Assembly: GCA_030844895.1 (NCBI GenBank)
Contig: CM061231.1
Location: 32,311,149 to 32,375,148, forward strand
DNA from: Ambrosia x helenae
Taxonomy: Eukaryota > Streptophyta > Magnoliopsida > Asterales > Asteraceae
Reading direction: 5' to 3'
DNA length: 64,000 nucleotides
Part shown: piece after piece, positions 18,986-30,190 of the stretch
Numbering within the stretch: position 1 is the stretch's first letter
How the letters are laid out: the number at the start of each line of letters is the position of its first letter
Notes under the pieces: model-generated
Databases searched by the model: none
What the model was told of the DNA's origin: nothing
Seen by the model: only the letters and a program-made list of their open reading frames with translations
Position numbers and translations under genes: made by a program

Positions 18986-20010
18986 ATATATAAAAATAGT
19001 GTAAGGATCATAAAAGAATGCATACACGTATAGTGTCGGCTTTAAAATAAGTACAATAAAGCGTTTGTTTTGGGCCACAAATCTTAAAGGGCCTCATTTT
19101 TTATAGAAAAAAATATAAAATCTTACTTAGTAAAGTTTAGGCCTCTTGATTGAAAAGTTTTATTAGGGCAAAAACTAAGAAAATAAACTGCCACTAGGAG
19201 AATTGGAGCATTGTGAATATTCTTGTAATCAAATGTCGTGTGCAAAAGTGGAGCCATGGAGAGGCTTCAGATTCGTATTAAGTCGGTTATTTAAGTTTGC
19301 ATATTTTCTCTGTGGTTTATTTAGCGCTTAATATTTATAGTGCTTCCATGTGAACTGATTAGCTGTAAGAATAAAGGTAGATGAAATTGATGATGTGCCA
19401 TAGATGAAATAAGTGTAAACAGAATATTAATAAAATTACATAAGGTATTTTGTGGTTCCATAACTCTTTGTTCATCAAAGGCCATTCATGATAGTTATTG
19501 AACACTTTCATGTTATTTTCGTATATTTATGTTTGCCTAAACACGAATAATTCATTTGTTTTACCGTAAATAATGTTTGTTTTAAGTGGGAAGGAGGAAA
19601 ACATGGAATGATCTAGTTTTTGTAGACACTGCTTAGTAATTGATTAGATATATAACATCAATGGTTATCATAGTAACAAGAGGTGTTATTATATGAAAAT
19701 TGTACGGAGTTATTGCTTCTAGGTAGGTTGGACAATAACTTGAAATGTGTAAATTGTTTTGCTCAAAACACGTAAAATTTGCAACGGTAAAAATAAAATT
19801 TTTTTTTTGATAAGGCCTCATTTTTCAAGTTTGCTTAAGGCCTCCGTAGAGCCGGTTGTAAACACGTATAAACTAAAACTTATTATTATGTACAAATAAC
19901 CTTTCTTAATTTAACATTATCTTACCAAATAGTTTATAAACCGTCCATATTTCTTGCAATTTGGATGGAGGAGTTAAATATTTGATTAACCGAAACTATT
20001 TTTAGAGTTC
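18986..20010. other. intergenic AT-rich DNA upstream of the HVA22-like gene
   Basis: Contains two GGCCTC-centred segments (GGGCCTCATTTTTTA near 19089 and AAGGCCTCATTTTTCAAG near 19813, followed by GCCTCCGTAGAGCCGG), probably remnants of one MITE-like repeat. No gene is seen. Confidence 0.35.
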
Positions 20011-20212
20011 TATATATACTCGTTTTATGTCAATGAAAATAAAAAAATAAAAAAGAGAGAGAGATTTCCTAACCACTTAAGGATCCTCCTTCTCCCCTCT
20101 CATCCCCCATCTCATCCGTCAACCGTCGCAACGGTTTGACGGCGTCGTTGCAGCATCTTCTCCGTCGTTCACATTCCGTTAACTTTATTCAATTTCTTCA
20201 GATATATAGTCG
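20011..20212 (+). promoter_or_regulatory. HVA22: TATA box and non-coding first exon of the HVA22-like gene
   Basis: TATATATA at 20011 is followed by a GA-rich then CT-rich leader typical of plant 5' UTRs. The leader runs to a donor TATATAGTCG|GTAAGC at 20212/20213. No ATG-led long frame is in it. The intron ends at TTGTTGTTGTCAACAG, 6 bp before the ATG at 21059. The exact transcription start is not visible. Confidence 0.55.
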
Positions 20213-21052
20213 GTAAGCCATTATATATATTTACGTGTTTGGTCATTATATGCATGAAGATTTTTGTATATACAGTTTTATGTTTAATGTGGCTTCGGAT
20301 TAATCTATAGCTTTGATTGTTCTTTATGCATGTTTGTTAATTGTTGTTGTATATGATTTCCTGTCTTCCTGATACTGTTAGTATTACACGGTTCTACCGC
20401 TTCTTAACTTATTATTATAATTGATTATGAAATGATTTCATAATCACCTTTTGTGAATTTTATATAAATATAGGGGTGACAATCATGTTCGGTTACCGCA
20501 TAGATAGACAAAGGGTTGACATGTGACTAGTTGATGGGTTGAAATTGTTTAACCCGAACATGACCAGTATTTTTTATTCTTGTAACATAATCCATTAAAC
20601 TCGTTAATCTAAATATTTTGTCAAAGGCATTTTTTATGGTTTTCTATTCCGGATCGTATTGTACACTTTGGTTGGGTCAAATGGCTAAAAAATCCGCTTT
20701 TCGTCCGGTTTTGTTTTATAAAATTTGGTTGTTAAAAAAGAAAAAGCCTAAATGTGTCAAATAAGTTGGCAGGTAATAATCAAATTGGTGGGATGTAAAA
20801 AAATGTATGGGTTAAACAGGTTAGTGGACTGACCTATATTTAATAAAACCGTTTGGCGGGCCGGCATGTTTAACTAAGCGGTACAGTCAACCCGAAGAAG
20901 ATCCATTGACAGATTTTGCTGCCCTGTTGTTTTCATTGTGTTTCAAAGTTTTAGGTTTATATTCCGTTGTACCAAAGAATTAGGCGTTTACAAACAGTTT
21001 TTAGGGTTGACGAGCTATCTTAAGTAATCATTTGAATTGTTGTTGTCAACAG
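20213..21052 (+). other. intron 1 (5' UTR intron) of the HVA22-like gene
   Basis: 840 bp, T-rich. A segment around 20470-20930 (GGGGTGACAATCATGTTCGG, later TTAACCCGAACATGACC) looks like a decayed MITE-type repeat. No ORF. Confidence 0.5.
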
Positions 21053-21058
21053 GGCAAG

Positions 21059-24000
21059 ATGTTGGGATATATGCTGAACCGAATACTTATGTATGGTTTC
21101 GTCAAATACTTTCTTTTTTTTTTCTTTTTTTGGGAAAGAACTTTTCAGGGGATGGATAAAACTCACTGATTAGTAATAAGGAAATTACAAAAAGAGAGAA
21201 CTACACAATTAGTCATTGTGGTTTATCATTAGTTTCACCTTTGAGTATTAAGGTTTAAAAGTTTCATGTTAAGGTGTTAAGTTTAGTTTTTGTAACATAA
21301 TAGGGTATTAGCACCAACGGGGGTTAATATTTAACTGAGTTTACCCTCAAGTGACTAATGGCAAACCACAAGGACCAAAGGTGAAACTTATGTGGGGCCT
21401 ACCACCATTAGTGCTAGTACCCTATTATGTTATAAAAACTAAACTTAACACCTTAGCATGAAACCTTTAAACCTTAATAATTAAAGGTGAAACTAATGGT
21501 AAACCACAAGGAGTAATTGTGTAGTTCTCTCAATATTTAAAACTTTAGTGGGACTTAGCACCCACCTCCTTCTTCTCCTTCACCCACCACCATCTTCACC
21601 TTTCACTACCACAATCAACCACCATCTCCTCCACCTTTCACCACAACCAACGTGTCACCTGCTAATCACCATCCACCAACCCATCACCAACATCCACCCA
21701 CCAACCCGTCAAAACCCAAACCTGCAACCGCCGCAGACCACTTACAAGCACACCATCACCGTAACCACAACGTTACCACAACTACACCACTCCATCACTT
21801 GCAACCACACCATCATTATGGCCTCCATAACCATCATCCTCCACATCCGGCAACCTACAACCTCATCGATAACCTGCAAGCTCTACGAAGACCTTCCATC
21901 CACCTCGAAATAAAAGTGATGAATCCCATCTGCCTTCTCTCTCCTTTCTAACCACTTCAGCCACGAAAATAGCACTGCCTCTACCAATTCGTTTCTGCAG
22001 TTGGGTTGCGACGGTTGCAGGTTTGGGTTTCGACGGGTCAGTGGGTGGATGTTGGTGATGAGTTGGTGGATGGTGATGAGCATGTGATAGGTTGGTTGTG
22101 GTGAAAGGTGGAGGAGATGGTGGTTGATTGTGGTAGTGAAAGGTGAAGATGGTGGTGGGTGAAGGTGAAGGAGGAGGTGGGTGGTGGGTCCCACTAAAGT
22201 TTTTAAATGTTGAGAGAACTACACAATTAGTCCTTGTTGTTTACCATTAGTTTCACCTTTGAATATTAAAGTTTAAAGGTTTCATGTTAACGTGTTAAGT
22301 TTAGTTTTTGTAACATAATAGGGTACTAGCACAATGGTGGTGGGCCTCACTTAAGTTTAACCTTTGGTCCTTGTGGTTTACCAATAGTCACATGAGGGTA
22401 AACTCAATTAAATATTAACCCCCATTAGTGCTAATACCTTATTATGTTACAAAAACTAAAGTTAACACCTTAACATGAAACTTTTAAACCTTAATACTCA
22501 AAGGTGAAACTAATAGTAAACCACAAGGACTAATTGTGTAGTTCTCTCTTACAAAAATAAATCACTTAAAAACAAGATTTATAGTTAAATTTGATTTCAC
22601 GAGTTTGTGTGTGACCATGTTTGTGTGAGTAACAAAATGCTTTTCCAATCAATCTTCGTACATTCACGCGTATCTGTATCTGTTACACATGTTCTAACAT
22701 ATATATACATTAGTCTAAAGATTTGTGTATTACACGAGTTGAATAAATTATCCCAAAATTTTTGTCAGTTTCTTTCAAAGTGGTTTGATAGGATCGGTAT
22801 ATTTTTGAAACGGATCCCTGAAATATTTTTTGCTGCTGGAAAAAAACATAGAGATGTTTATGTAGACATTTTTATGATATGTAACAATATACATTTTCTT
22901 AAAACGAACATGATTAATTTCTTTAAACGATTTGTTCGCTACACGAAGCAGCCGAACATGCTCGTATGAATAGAGTGTCAAATGCGATGTGTTTCGAACG
23001 AATTCATAGTTATTTTGTTAAAGCCTCCTATACGTATATATTTTCAATTACTCATTTGAATAACTATTTGTTTTGTAATCGTTTCTTATCATTTCATGAT
23101 TTCATCATCGAACCAAACAGTTTTGAAATTTTATTAATTTTTTTTTCTGCTAATTGATAATTTCATTAACCAAGTAAATTACATAAAGATGTTAGGTAGG
23201 CGGGCAACAAGCTGCGCCGTCACCCCTTTTTGAATAGAAAATCTCAATCTGCTGAAAACAAAATCACACAATAGTAAACAGTTTAACAAAGACTATTATT
23301 TTAAGTTCAACTTAATAAATCACACAATAGTAAATAGTTTAACAATGAAACAATGGGGTTAATGAAATGAAATATTGAATCAAAGGTGATTATTATGGAG
23401 TAAAATTAATTTTACCTACCTAATGTGTGTAGACTGTTGCTTGCATATCTTTACCCAGCTTATGAATGCTTCAAATCAATAGAGAAAAATAAACCAGATG
23501 TGGAACAAGTGCGCTTTTGGTGCCAATACTGGTAAGATTACTATTTATTACTATCTCTAATATTCACTACTAGAAAATTGACTATCACATACGTATTTGC
23601 AGGATAATAATTGCTGCATTGACCGTTTGGGATCCGTTTGGTGATGCTCTGGTTGGATGGTAAGGTCATAACAAATGATGATACGAAAGTCCAAAACACG
23701 TCGTTCTAACTTTGATCTGGTTTTTGTTAATAAATATTCAAAACTTCGACATGGTAATGTTGAAAATACAAATATATATCTTTGACGGCCGTTTATTTTG
23801 TTAATTGGATTTTTAATTGTTTTAGAGGATGTTTGGGATTGCGTTTTAAAACTGATTTTTAGATTATTGCGTTTTGAAAACGCAGATAATCAGTTTTTAG
23901 TGTTTGGATTGCGTTTTGAAAACGCAAATAATCAGTTTTTTAGGCTATCAAAACGCAATAATCTATAAGCAGCTCCACCCCTGCTTTTCCAAAACGCATA

Positions 24001-24945
24001 ATCTGTTTTGAATAATTAATCCCAAACACATCCTTAGTAATTATATTTTAACATTTCAAATAAAAAAACCACCAGTTTTGATGCTCGAAACAAAAATAGA
24101 TCATATTCTGTTCCTTTCCTATATGCAATTATTCATTAGCAATGTGAACAAGCCAGGCTCTTTATGAGTTACTGGGGATCGGCTTGTTAAAAGTTTAAAA
24201 CGAGTCGAGTTTAAACTTGATCGAGCCTAATCTACTTTCATTTTTGGTTTTTCATTTTTGTTGTGCTTTGAAGGCTCCCAATGTATAGTGAAACAAAGTT
24301 GGTTATTTGTGTATACCTGTGGTACCCAAAAACAGAGGTACGGTTTTCTCTTTCAAGCGTTATATATATAACCTGACCGGTTAAATAGGGAACCATATAT
24401 AGTGTCATTATTAAAAATACTCTTTTAATTTCACCTTATCTTTATTTTGGTAAAAATGATATCAGGGAACAAAATATATATACAACTCGTTTTTGAAACC
24501 ATACATCGCAAAGCATGAACAGGAGATCGATCGTACCCTTTCTGAATTTAAAACAAGGGCTGGCGATTCGGCATCTCTTTACTTCCAGAGAGTTTTAGCT
24601 TATGCTCAAACAAGGTCTTTTGATATTCTACAACTACTTATGTCACAATCTATACAAAGACCTCCACCACCTCAGGTATTCACTGGATATTTATATTCAT
24701 TTGTAACGGGTTAAAAGGTTTTGGGTTGAAATAATCCATACGAGTGATTATCGTACACAGACACTTTTATATGCTTTTAAGGAAAACAAAATTAATATGA
24801 TTTTTTTATTATATACAAATTAGAATGATAGAATAATAGAATATTGGTAATTCACTCATTGTGTCAGAAAAATTCAACACCATAATTAGATCCTAATTTG
24901 TTTATCATTTTATTGTATTTTGGTAGTTGTATACTTATTGTAGAG

Positions 24946-24990
<45 letters not shown>

Positions 24991-25157
24991 GTATATCTCT
25001 CTCTCTCTCTCTGTATATATATATATAAGAAAGTTATGAAATGAAATTTTAGGAACAGGCCAAAACGGACAGCAAGGCATCAGCTGCAGCTGCAACTGCA
25101 ACTGCAACTTCAACTTCAACTCCAACTCCTAGTGCAGCAGTAAAAAAATCCTCATGA
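21059..25157 (+). CDS. HVA22: HVA22-like protein (TB2/DP1 family), 188 aa, six coding exons
   Basis: Coding exons: 21059-21090, 23433-23531, 23603-23659, 24274-24337, 24466-24675, 25053-25157. All have GT-AG borders and join in frame to TGA. Residues 1-17 form a hydrophobic start, then the family hallmark YPAYECFKSIEKNKPD (18-33) and FWCQYW (39-44). After these come WDPFGDALVGWLPMYSETKL, LWYPKT and the GTKYIYNSFLKPYIAKHE block (85-102). TB2/DP1/HVA22 proteins are reticulon-like ER membrane-shaping proteins; in barley HVA22 is ABA- and stress-induced. The C-terminus is an Ala/Thr/Ser/Pro low-complexity tail. Length fits the HVA22 i/j/k-type plant proteins. Exon 1 encodes only ten and two-thirds codons, so its donor (ACTTAT|GTATGG) is the least certain border. 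Confidence 0.88.
21185..22557. mobile_element. Mutator-like fold-back element in intron 2 of the HVA22-like gene
   Basis: A 1355-bp element (21194-22548) has ends GAGAGAACTACACAATTAGT and their complement. It is flanked by a perfect 9-bp duplication TTACAAAAA (21185-21193 and 22549-22557). Nine-bp TSDs are a mark of Mutator-like elements. The two arms are each over 500 bp and nearly mirror each other around a spacer of about 21740-22000. Each arm also contains its own outer palindrome of about 335 bp (21194-21532 and 22212-22548). No transposase is present. Read through by HVA22 transcription, it would form a very long RNA hairpin. Confidence 0.88.
21548..21735 (+). repeat. CA/CT-rich His-Pro coding-like segment, left arm
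   Basis: Translates to a His/Pro/Leu-rich frame whose first 60 or so residues recur almost unchanged on the minus strand at 22194-22010. It begins after TTTAGTGGGAC. The frame may simply reflect the repeat CCACCA composition. No family is recognised; it could be a captured gene fragment doubled by the fold-back. Confidence 0.45.
22558..23432 (+). other. rest of HVA22 intron 2
   Basis: AT-rich, with no domain-bearing ORF. A short direct repeat of CACACAATAGTAAA(C/T)AGTTTAACAA occurs near 23270 and 23325. The intron ends at ATGTGTGTAG|ACTG. Confidence 0.5.
23826..24034. mobile_element. MITE in HVA22 intron 4
   Basis: The left end AGGATGTTTGGGATTGCG is inverted at the right end AATCCCAAACACATCCT. 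TAG flanks both sides (23823-23825 and 24035-24037). The interior repeats GCGTTTTGAAAACGC. A related element with GTTTGACATTGCT ends lies in the PP2A gene at 49357-49563. Confidence 0.65.
24946..25011. repeat. (ATT)n and (CT)n microsatellites in HVA22 intron 6
   Basis: About fifteen ATT units are followed by a CT run and short AT repeats. A simple intronic repeat, useful as a length marker only. Confidence 0.9.
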
Positions 25158-27000
25158 AGATTCGACTAGTAGGTCGGGGCTCATTGAATCTGAATCTGAT
25201 GTAACCTTTTCTCCCTCTATATATAACCATATGTATATATATTGTTTATTAAAACAACATTATTACACAAAATTCAAGCATTTAAACCGTTTACACTATA
25301 AACCGTTTTGTCTATGAGGTGTATTATATACTCCCACGATATACCAATCATGACCTTATGAAAAATAATCATGTACATTATTTGGAACATATTTACCAAT
25401 GTTTATGTTTTTCTCAATGGTAAATGCACGGGCAACCAACCAAATGGGATACGTTGAATTACGTACAAGAGGTGGTGCGAATATGTTATGTATGTTGAGC
25501 TTCGTGTTCTTTGCATTTGGAAACTTTTTTTTTTTTTTTTTTCCAATTTTGAATGTGACCCGTTATCTCTCGCTACTTAGCTTCAAAAAGAGCCTTTTTT
25601 AGTATACGAAATGTGAGTGGTCCCAACAACCCTTTGATGATAAAAAAAAACTTAGAAAAAATAAATGAAAATATATATCGTTTTTTAGGTTAGTTATAAA
25701 AATTGGAAGGCGTTGAGTAATTTGCCATCTGCGGCTATGCTCTAAGGGAGCAGCCCTATCTTATGGGATCAAGGAAAGTTTGGTCTTTATCCAACATTGG
25801 TTGCTTAAAAGAATCATTCATTTCTTCTTGCTTAGTTGATGTTCACAAGAAAAAGCAAACACTAATGACTAACTAACACATAAGTAGTGTATTAATATTA
25901 GGAAAAAAAAAGGTTATCAGCTTCATTGCAAGCATCCACCATGATATAAGATCTTTCCGATGCAATCAAGGTTTATGATAAAGTAAAGAAGTCAGGGTAA
26001 ACCACCCACGAAAACGAAGGTAAACTAAGTGACATTTGTTGCACGAAGAAATGAATGGTTGACGCTGACAAAACTAACTTCAAATTTTGCAAAATTGAAA
26101 CCAAAAGGCTTAAACATAAAACAACTAAAAGCTTAAATCATCTTGAATATGTTGAGTTGCTTTCAACACAAAGAACTAAATGCACCCGAAATTATTATCA
26201 TCAAAATTGGCTAGAGTTTCTTCTCCATTACACATAATCTCTACTATAATCACATAAACGAACACATAACCCACCATATGATACAAAAGCATCCAATTTC
26301 TTATTTGAAATAACCTAATTACATAATATTAACCTAACTAAATCAAAATCTTGAAAACAATAGACAAAAAACCACAAGATGCTATACACAAATTTACCAC
26401 CCAATTTCACTATAAAACCTCTTATCTAGAACAAATAGCATATTGTTGTCTATTAAACATGTAAAATATACAACATCTGGTAAAATTGCAAAAATGGAAG
26501 CAAAAGAGGAAGGTCATTTACCCCAATTGACAAAGCATACTGTAAATCATGAAATTCTAAAGCTCCGATTTCATTAACCATACTTGAAAAAGATGATGAC
26601 GAATACATATCTCGATTTAATTTTTTCAGTATGATCGAACATACTAGATGTCGCCAGAACCCTAACCTGTGTCAACATTGTCGCCTCCACCACGATTCTT
26701 TGTCAGCTAAAGTAACCATGTTTTATATGTATCTAAATTGACCATGATTTCTAAAGAAATGAACCCTTGTCCGGAACCCTAGCCATCACCCAAAGGTGTG
26801 ACTGCTGACCACCACGAACCACTATCATCATGTCGTTATGTCACCAAAACTACTACCACACTTTTACTTGTGTCATTACTCCCAAAAACATGTTTGGCGA
26901 GTGCAGTGGTTGAATGTCCCATTACATTTCCTAGATCGATAAAACTCTCAAGAACATCATCTCAATTCATCAAACGTATAGAGACTTGAGCGTGTGAGTA
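25158..27000. other. HVA22 3' flank and AT-rich intergenic DNA
   Basis: The 3' UTR presumably ends within the first 100-150 bp. Beyond that only short unsupported frames are seen. A CCGGAACCCTAGCCATC-type stretch near 26780 resembles a decayed leader of some gene, but no exon can be proposed. Confidence 0.4.
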
Positions 27001-27990
27001 TATCTTACATAAAACAAAACCATAGAAGTTATAGAAACTCTTTAGTTTAGTCATCACAAATTTACATTACTGAAATAGTACACATCTCATTGTCTAAGCA
27101 TCGTTGCCAACCTTAGGTGAGCTCCCATAGGGTTGGAGACTCACAACTAACACTCTTACATAATGTGTTTCAATCTATCAAAATACTCCTACTCCATAAA
27201 AAAATGAGTACAACATGCCCTATTTATAGACAAACACACACATCAATAGGAATTTAGCTAAATTCGTATGATACTAAAGTCATACAAACACAATAAATTT
27301 GCATATATTCATGGATTGATCGACTGTGTCACAAAATCTGCATCAACAAACTCCGCCTAGACAATAACATCAATTATGACAAACACTGGTAATCATCAAT
27401 AGGAATTTAGCTAATTTTGTATGATACTAAAGTCATACAAACACAATAACATCATATACTCATGTGAGCAACTGAAGGTTGTTGTAGATCAATTATGTTT
27501 GGCCGTTTTATGAAATCCAACAAACCTAATACGTATATTGCAGTTCACCCATCCACTATGACCATGTTAGTAATCAAAAAACCTTCGCCTGGAGACAATT
27601 TTGAAATTCCAAGACTTAAAGTTGTAGTAGGCATATGACAGAGAGTTTGAATTAAACATAGAATGAATCAGCTCCCATAAAAACAAACTGAACCTCTGAA
27701 ATTGTGCGCACCTACCATATATAATTTCCTTGACCTTTGTCTACATCCAAACTTGTCTAAATTTGTCTCGTATCTTCATGACTCAACCTATTACTAGAAT
27801 TCTTTCATATCAGATCTCCCCCCATAGTAAGCACTTCTTGATTATGTTGAGACTTTTCTCTCTTAGTAAGATTTATGCTAGATTAATCATCCTTTGTATA
27901 ACTAGCATGTGATAAAGGTTCAACCACCTAATTTATCAGCACTTGCAATGAGAAACAAAATAAGGCTATTTGTCCGTTCAGCTCAGATCA
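27000..27990 (-). repeat. possible decayed copia LTR and PPT, minus strand
   Basis: On the minus strand GGGGGGAGATCTGATATG (27810-27828) looks like a PPT followed by a TG start. GTCTATAAATAGGGC (27219-27233) looks like an LTR TATA box with a long leader after it. Ends and TSD are not defined. Confidence 0.3.
27241..27449 (+). repeat. 56-bp direct repeat pair
   Basis: 27241-27296 and 27394-27449 both begin CATCAATAGGAATTTAGCTA and end CATACAAACACAATAA, with two or three differences, and are separated by about 97 bp. They lie just upstream of the minus-strand TATA at 27230, so could be duplicated U3 blocks of the suspected LTR. Confidence 0.7.
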
Positions 27991-28069
27991 TAAAGGAAAA
28001 AATCAAACCATAACCGAATCATGTTGAATACTGAACACAATCTTGATTACTATGAACTTGAGTTAATTA

Positions 28070-28551
28070 TTTAGTAGGTCCTTATGCTTTGCAGATCTTG
28101 CACCATTGGTCCTTACCATGTCTTTCAGTTAATTTCTCATTAAGTGGTGTGTGAAATGACCAAACTGTCCTTTAATAATAATATATAAATAAATAAAACA
28201 TGTGGAAACTAATTAACACTTTATATAGGTGTTATGACCCACCAAAATTAAATTACTTAAGGATTTATATGGCATGAGGCCCACCCTTATGTCTTCCACA
28301 AATCCCTCTCTATCTCAAAACCTTCAACCACCCATTTCCCTCATACAACAACCACCGCTCACTATCATGCTTTTTCGGCGTTGATCATCAAATGTTCTTC
28401 AGGGTACTGATCTTCGTTAGAAGAATAAATGGATTTATGCCAACGAATCTTCATCCATTACCGGTGCTAACATTTTACATAAGTGATCCTTTTGAGATCG
28501 AAGAATGTCATCAGTGTGATCCGATGATGACAGTGAAGATGAGTTCAGTGG
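28070..28551. other. unassigned DNA left of the collapsed gypsy element
   Basis: Starts with TAGGTCCTTATGCTTTGCAG, similar in style to MITE ends. The segment just before the insertion (GATGATGACAGTGAAGATGA) continues after it as GAGATGGAAATGTGATGGTG. No gene is recognised. Confidence 0.35.
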
Positions 28552-29040
28552 CTAACTGTGACATCCGGTAATTTTCTTTTCGTTCTGTTCTTTTCGTTTC
28601 TTTCTTTTTGGGCTTTGCGCAATTTTCGGGACGAAAATTCTTTCAACGTGGGGATGATGTGACACCCGGCATGTTTGGCTTAAACATATTAGTAACATCT
28701 AAGTCTACTTTAGCGAGAAACATTTATAAACAGACCTAACTGGGTTAGTTGAGTCGGGTCAAGTTAGGATTGTCCAGGGTACAATGATCTGGAGGATCAT
28801 TGGGAGTCGTTTTGGTAACATACTAGTACCGGGTTTCGTTGTTGGTGACATTACATGAACTAATTAAGTATATGTGTAGATTATGGGTCGTGTGGTGGAT
28901 TATATACATAGATGTGTTTAAATGATACGTAAATGATTATCTGTGCTTAAATGTGTTAAATATAGACTAAGGATGCATGCTTATATGTTAAGATGTGTTA
29001 GAATGCGTTAAACACGACAAACTAGAAAACTAGTTAAAAA

Positions 29041-29222
29041 GGAGTCTTGGTTCGACCACTTCGAGTGGTCGAAGGAGAAGAAATTGTCTGGTTCGACCCT
29101 TGTGAATGGGCGAACCAGGGAAGTGGAATATGAGGAATTCCCTTCGACCAGACAGGGCTCATTCGACCCTGTGAAAGGGTCGAAGGAGACCACCTTCGAC
29201 CAATGAATTGGGGCGAAGGAGG
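29041..29222. promoter_or_regulatory. TTCGACC/GGTCGAA word cluster upstream of LTR TATA box
   Basis: About ten copies of TTCGACC, its complement GGTCGAA, or GCGAAGG-type variants in both orientations. They end 6 bp before TATAAATA (29228). Some pair up, as in TTCGACCACTTCGAGTGG. This is the place that holds GCGATTAG words in the sister LTR at the right edge. Confidence 0.7.
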
Positions 29223-30002
29223 ATTAGTATAAATACCAACCTTTGTCATTTTTCATCATTTCACAAACCCTAACCGTCCTAAAACGCTCTCAAACGATCT
29301 TAAACACTAAGGAAGGAGTTTTTGCTCTTCTTTTTCATAATCTAACCCATCTACAACATCTAAACAAGAATCCAAGGTGTGTTCATAATCCTAAATCTTT
29401 TTAGAAGCATTTTAACTCGTTTTCATCTAACCCTAATTGTCCGGATCTGTTCTAAGGGTGTTTTTACAATTAAAAACCTTTTAAACATCTTTCTAAATCA
29501 AAACATGATCATTTAACATAGGTTTTCATAATAAATAACATATGTAAATTGTGTGTTATGTGGTGTTATGTGTTGTTCAATGGTTTGCTGCTATATCTAT
29601 GATAGAAACATGATATAGGATTGTTATTAATGATGGAATATTGTTGTCTAGGGTTACGATTGGATATAATAATAATTGGGGTTTTATTGGATTAAAACTT
29701 GATGTATGAATATTTATGATCAATAGAATGAATAAGAAAGATCGGATAATCGACAAACTGAGTAGTTTAAGCTAAGCATGATTCGATTTCAAAAGTTTCC
29801 AAATTGGGTAAATTATTCATGCATGAAAGTGATGTTTCCATAATCTTTACCATTTTGGGAAAGGGCTGAAACGGACGTATTATCGGGGGAAATCGATGGG
29901 GTTTTGTAGGAATAAGTTATCCATGCTTGACTGCTGTGATTGATGATGTTTCAAGTCGTTTTGAGTGTGTTTGAAGCGTTTTTAGGAAAAATTATACAAC
30001 AG

Positions 30003-30190
30003 GGGCGAACCTGGCCTCCTTCGACCAATCGAAGGTGCGAAGGAGGGATCCAGGTTCGAACCTGGGTTTTTATTGGACGAATGTGGTAAAACGAGCGAAG
30101 GAAGCATCAAACGGTCGAACGAGATGTAAAACGGGCGAAGGAGACAAAAAGGTGCGAAGGAGACTTAAAACTGACTGGTTCGACCGTTCT
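30003..30190. repeat. second TTCGACC/GCGAAGG word cluster, transcribed part of LTR
   Basis: Words such as GGGCGAACC, CTTCGACC, TGCGAAGGAG, GAGCGAAGG and GGTCGAAC recur eight to ten times. They lie about 0.8 kb after the TATA box, echoing the leader cluster of the 15.4-kb copia element. Confidence 0.65.

Noticed and set aside
24910..25125. Minus-strand frame with poly-Asn and poly-Leu-Gln
   Set aside because: Produced by the (ATT)n microsatellite and the antisense of the HVA22 last exon.
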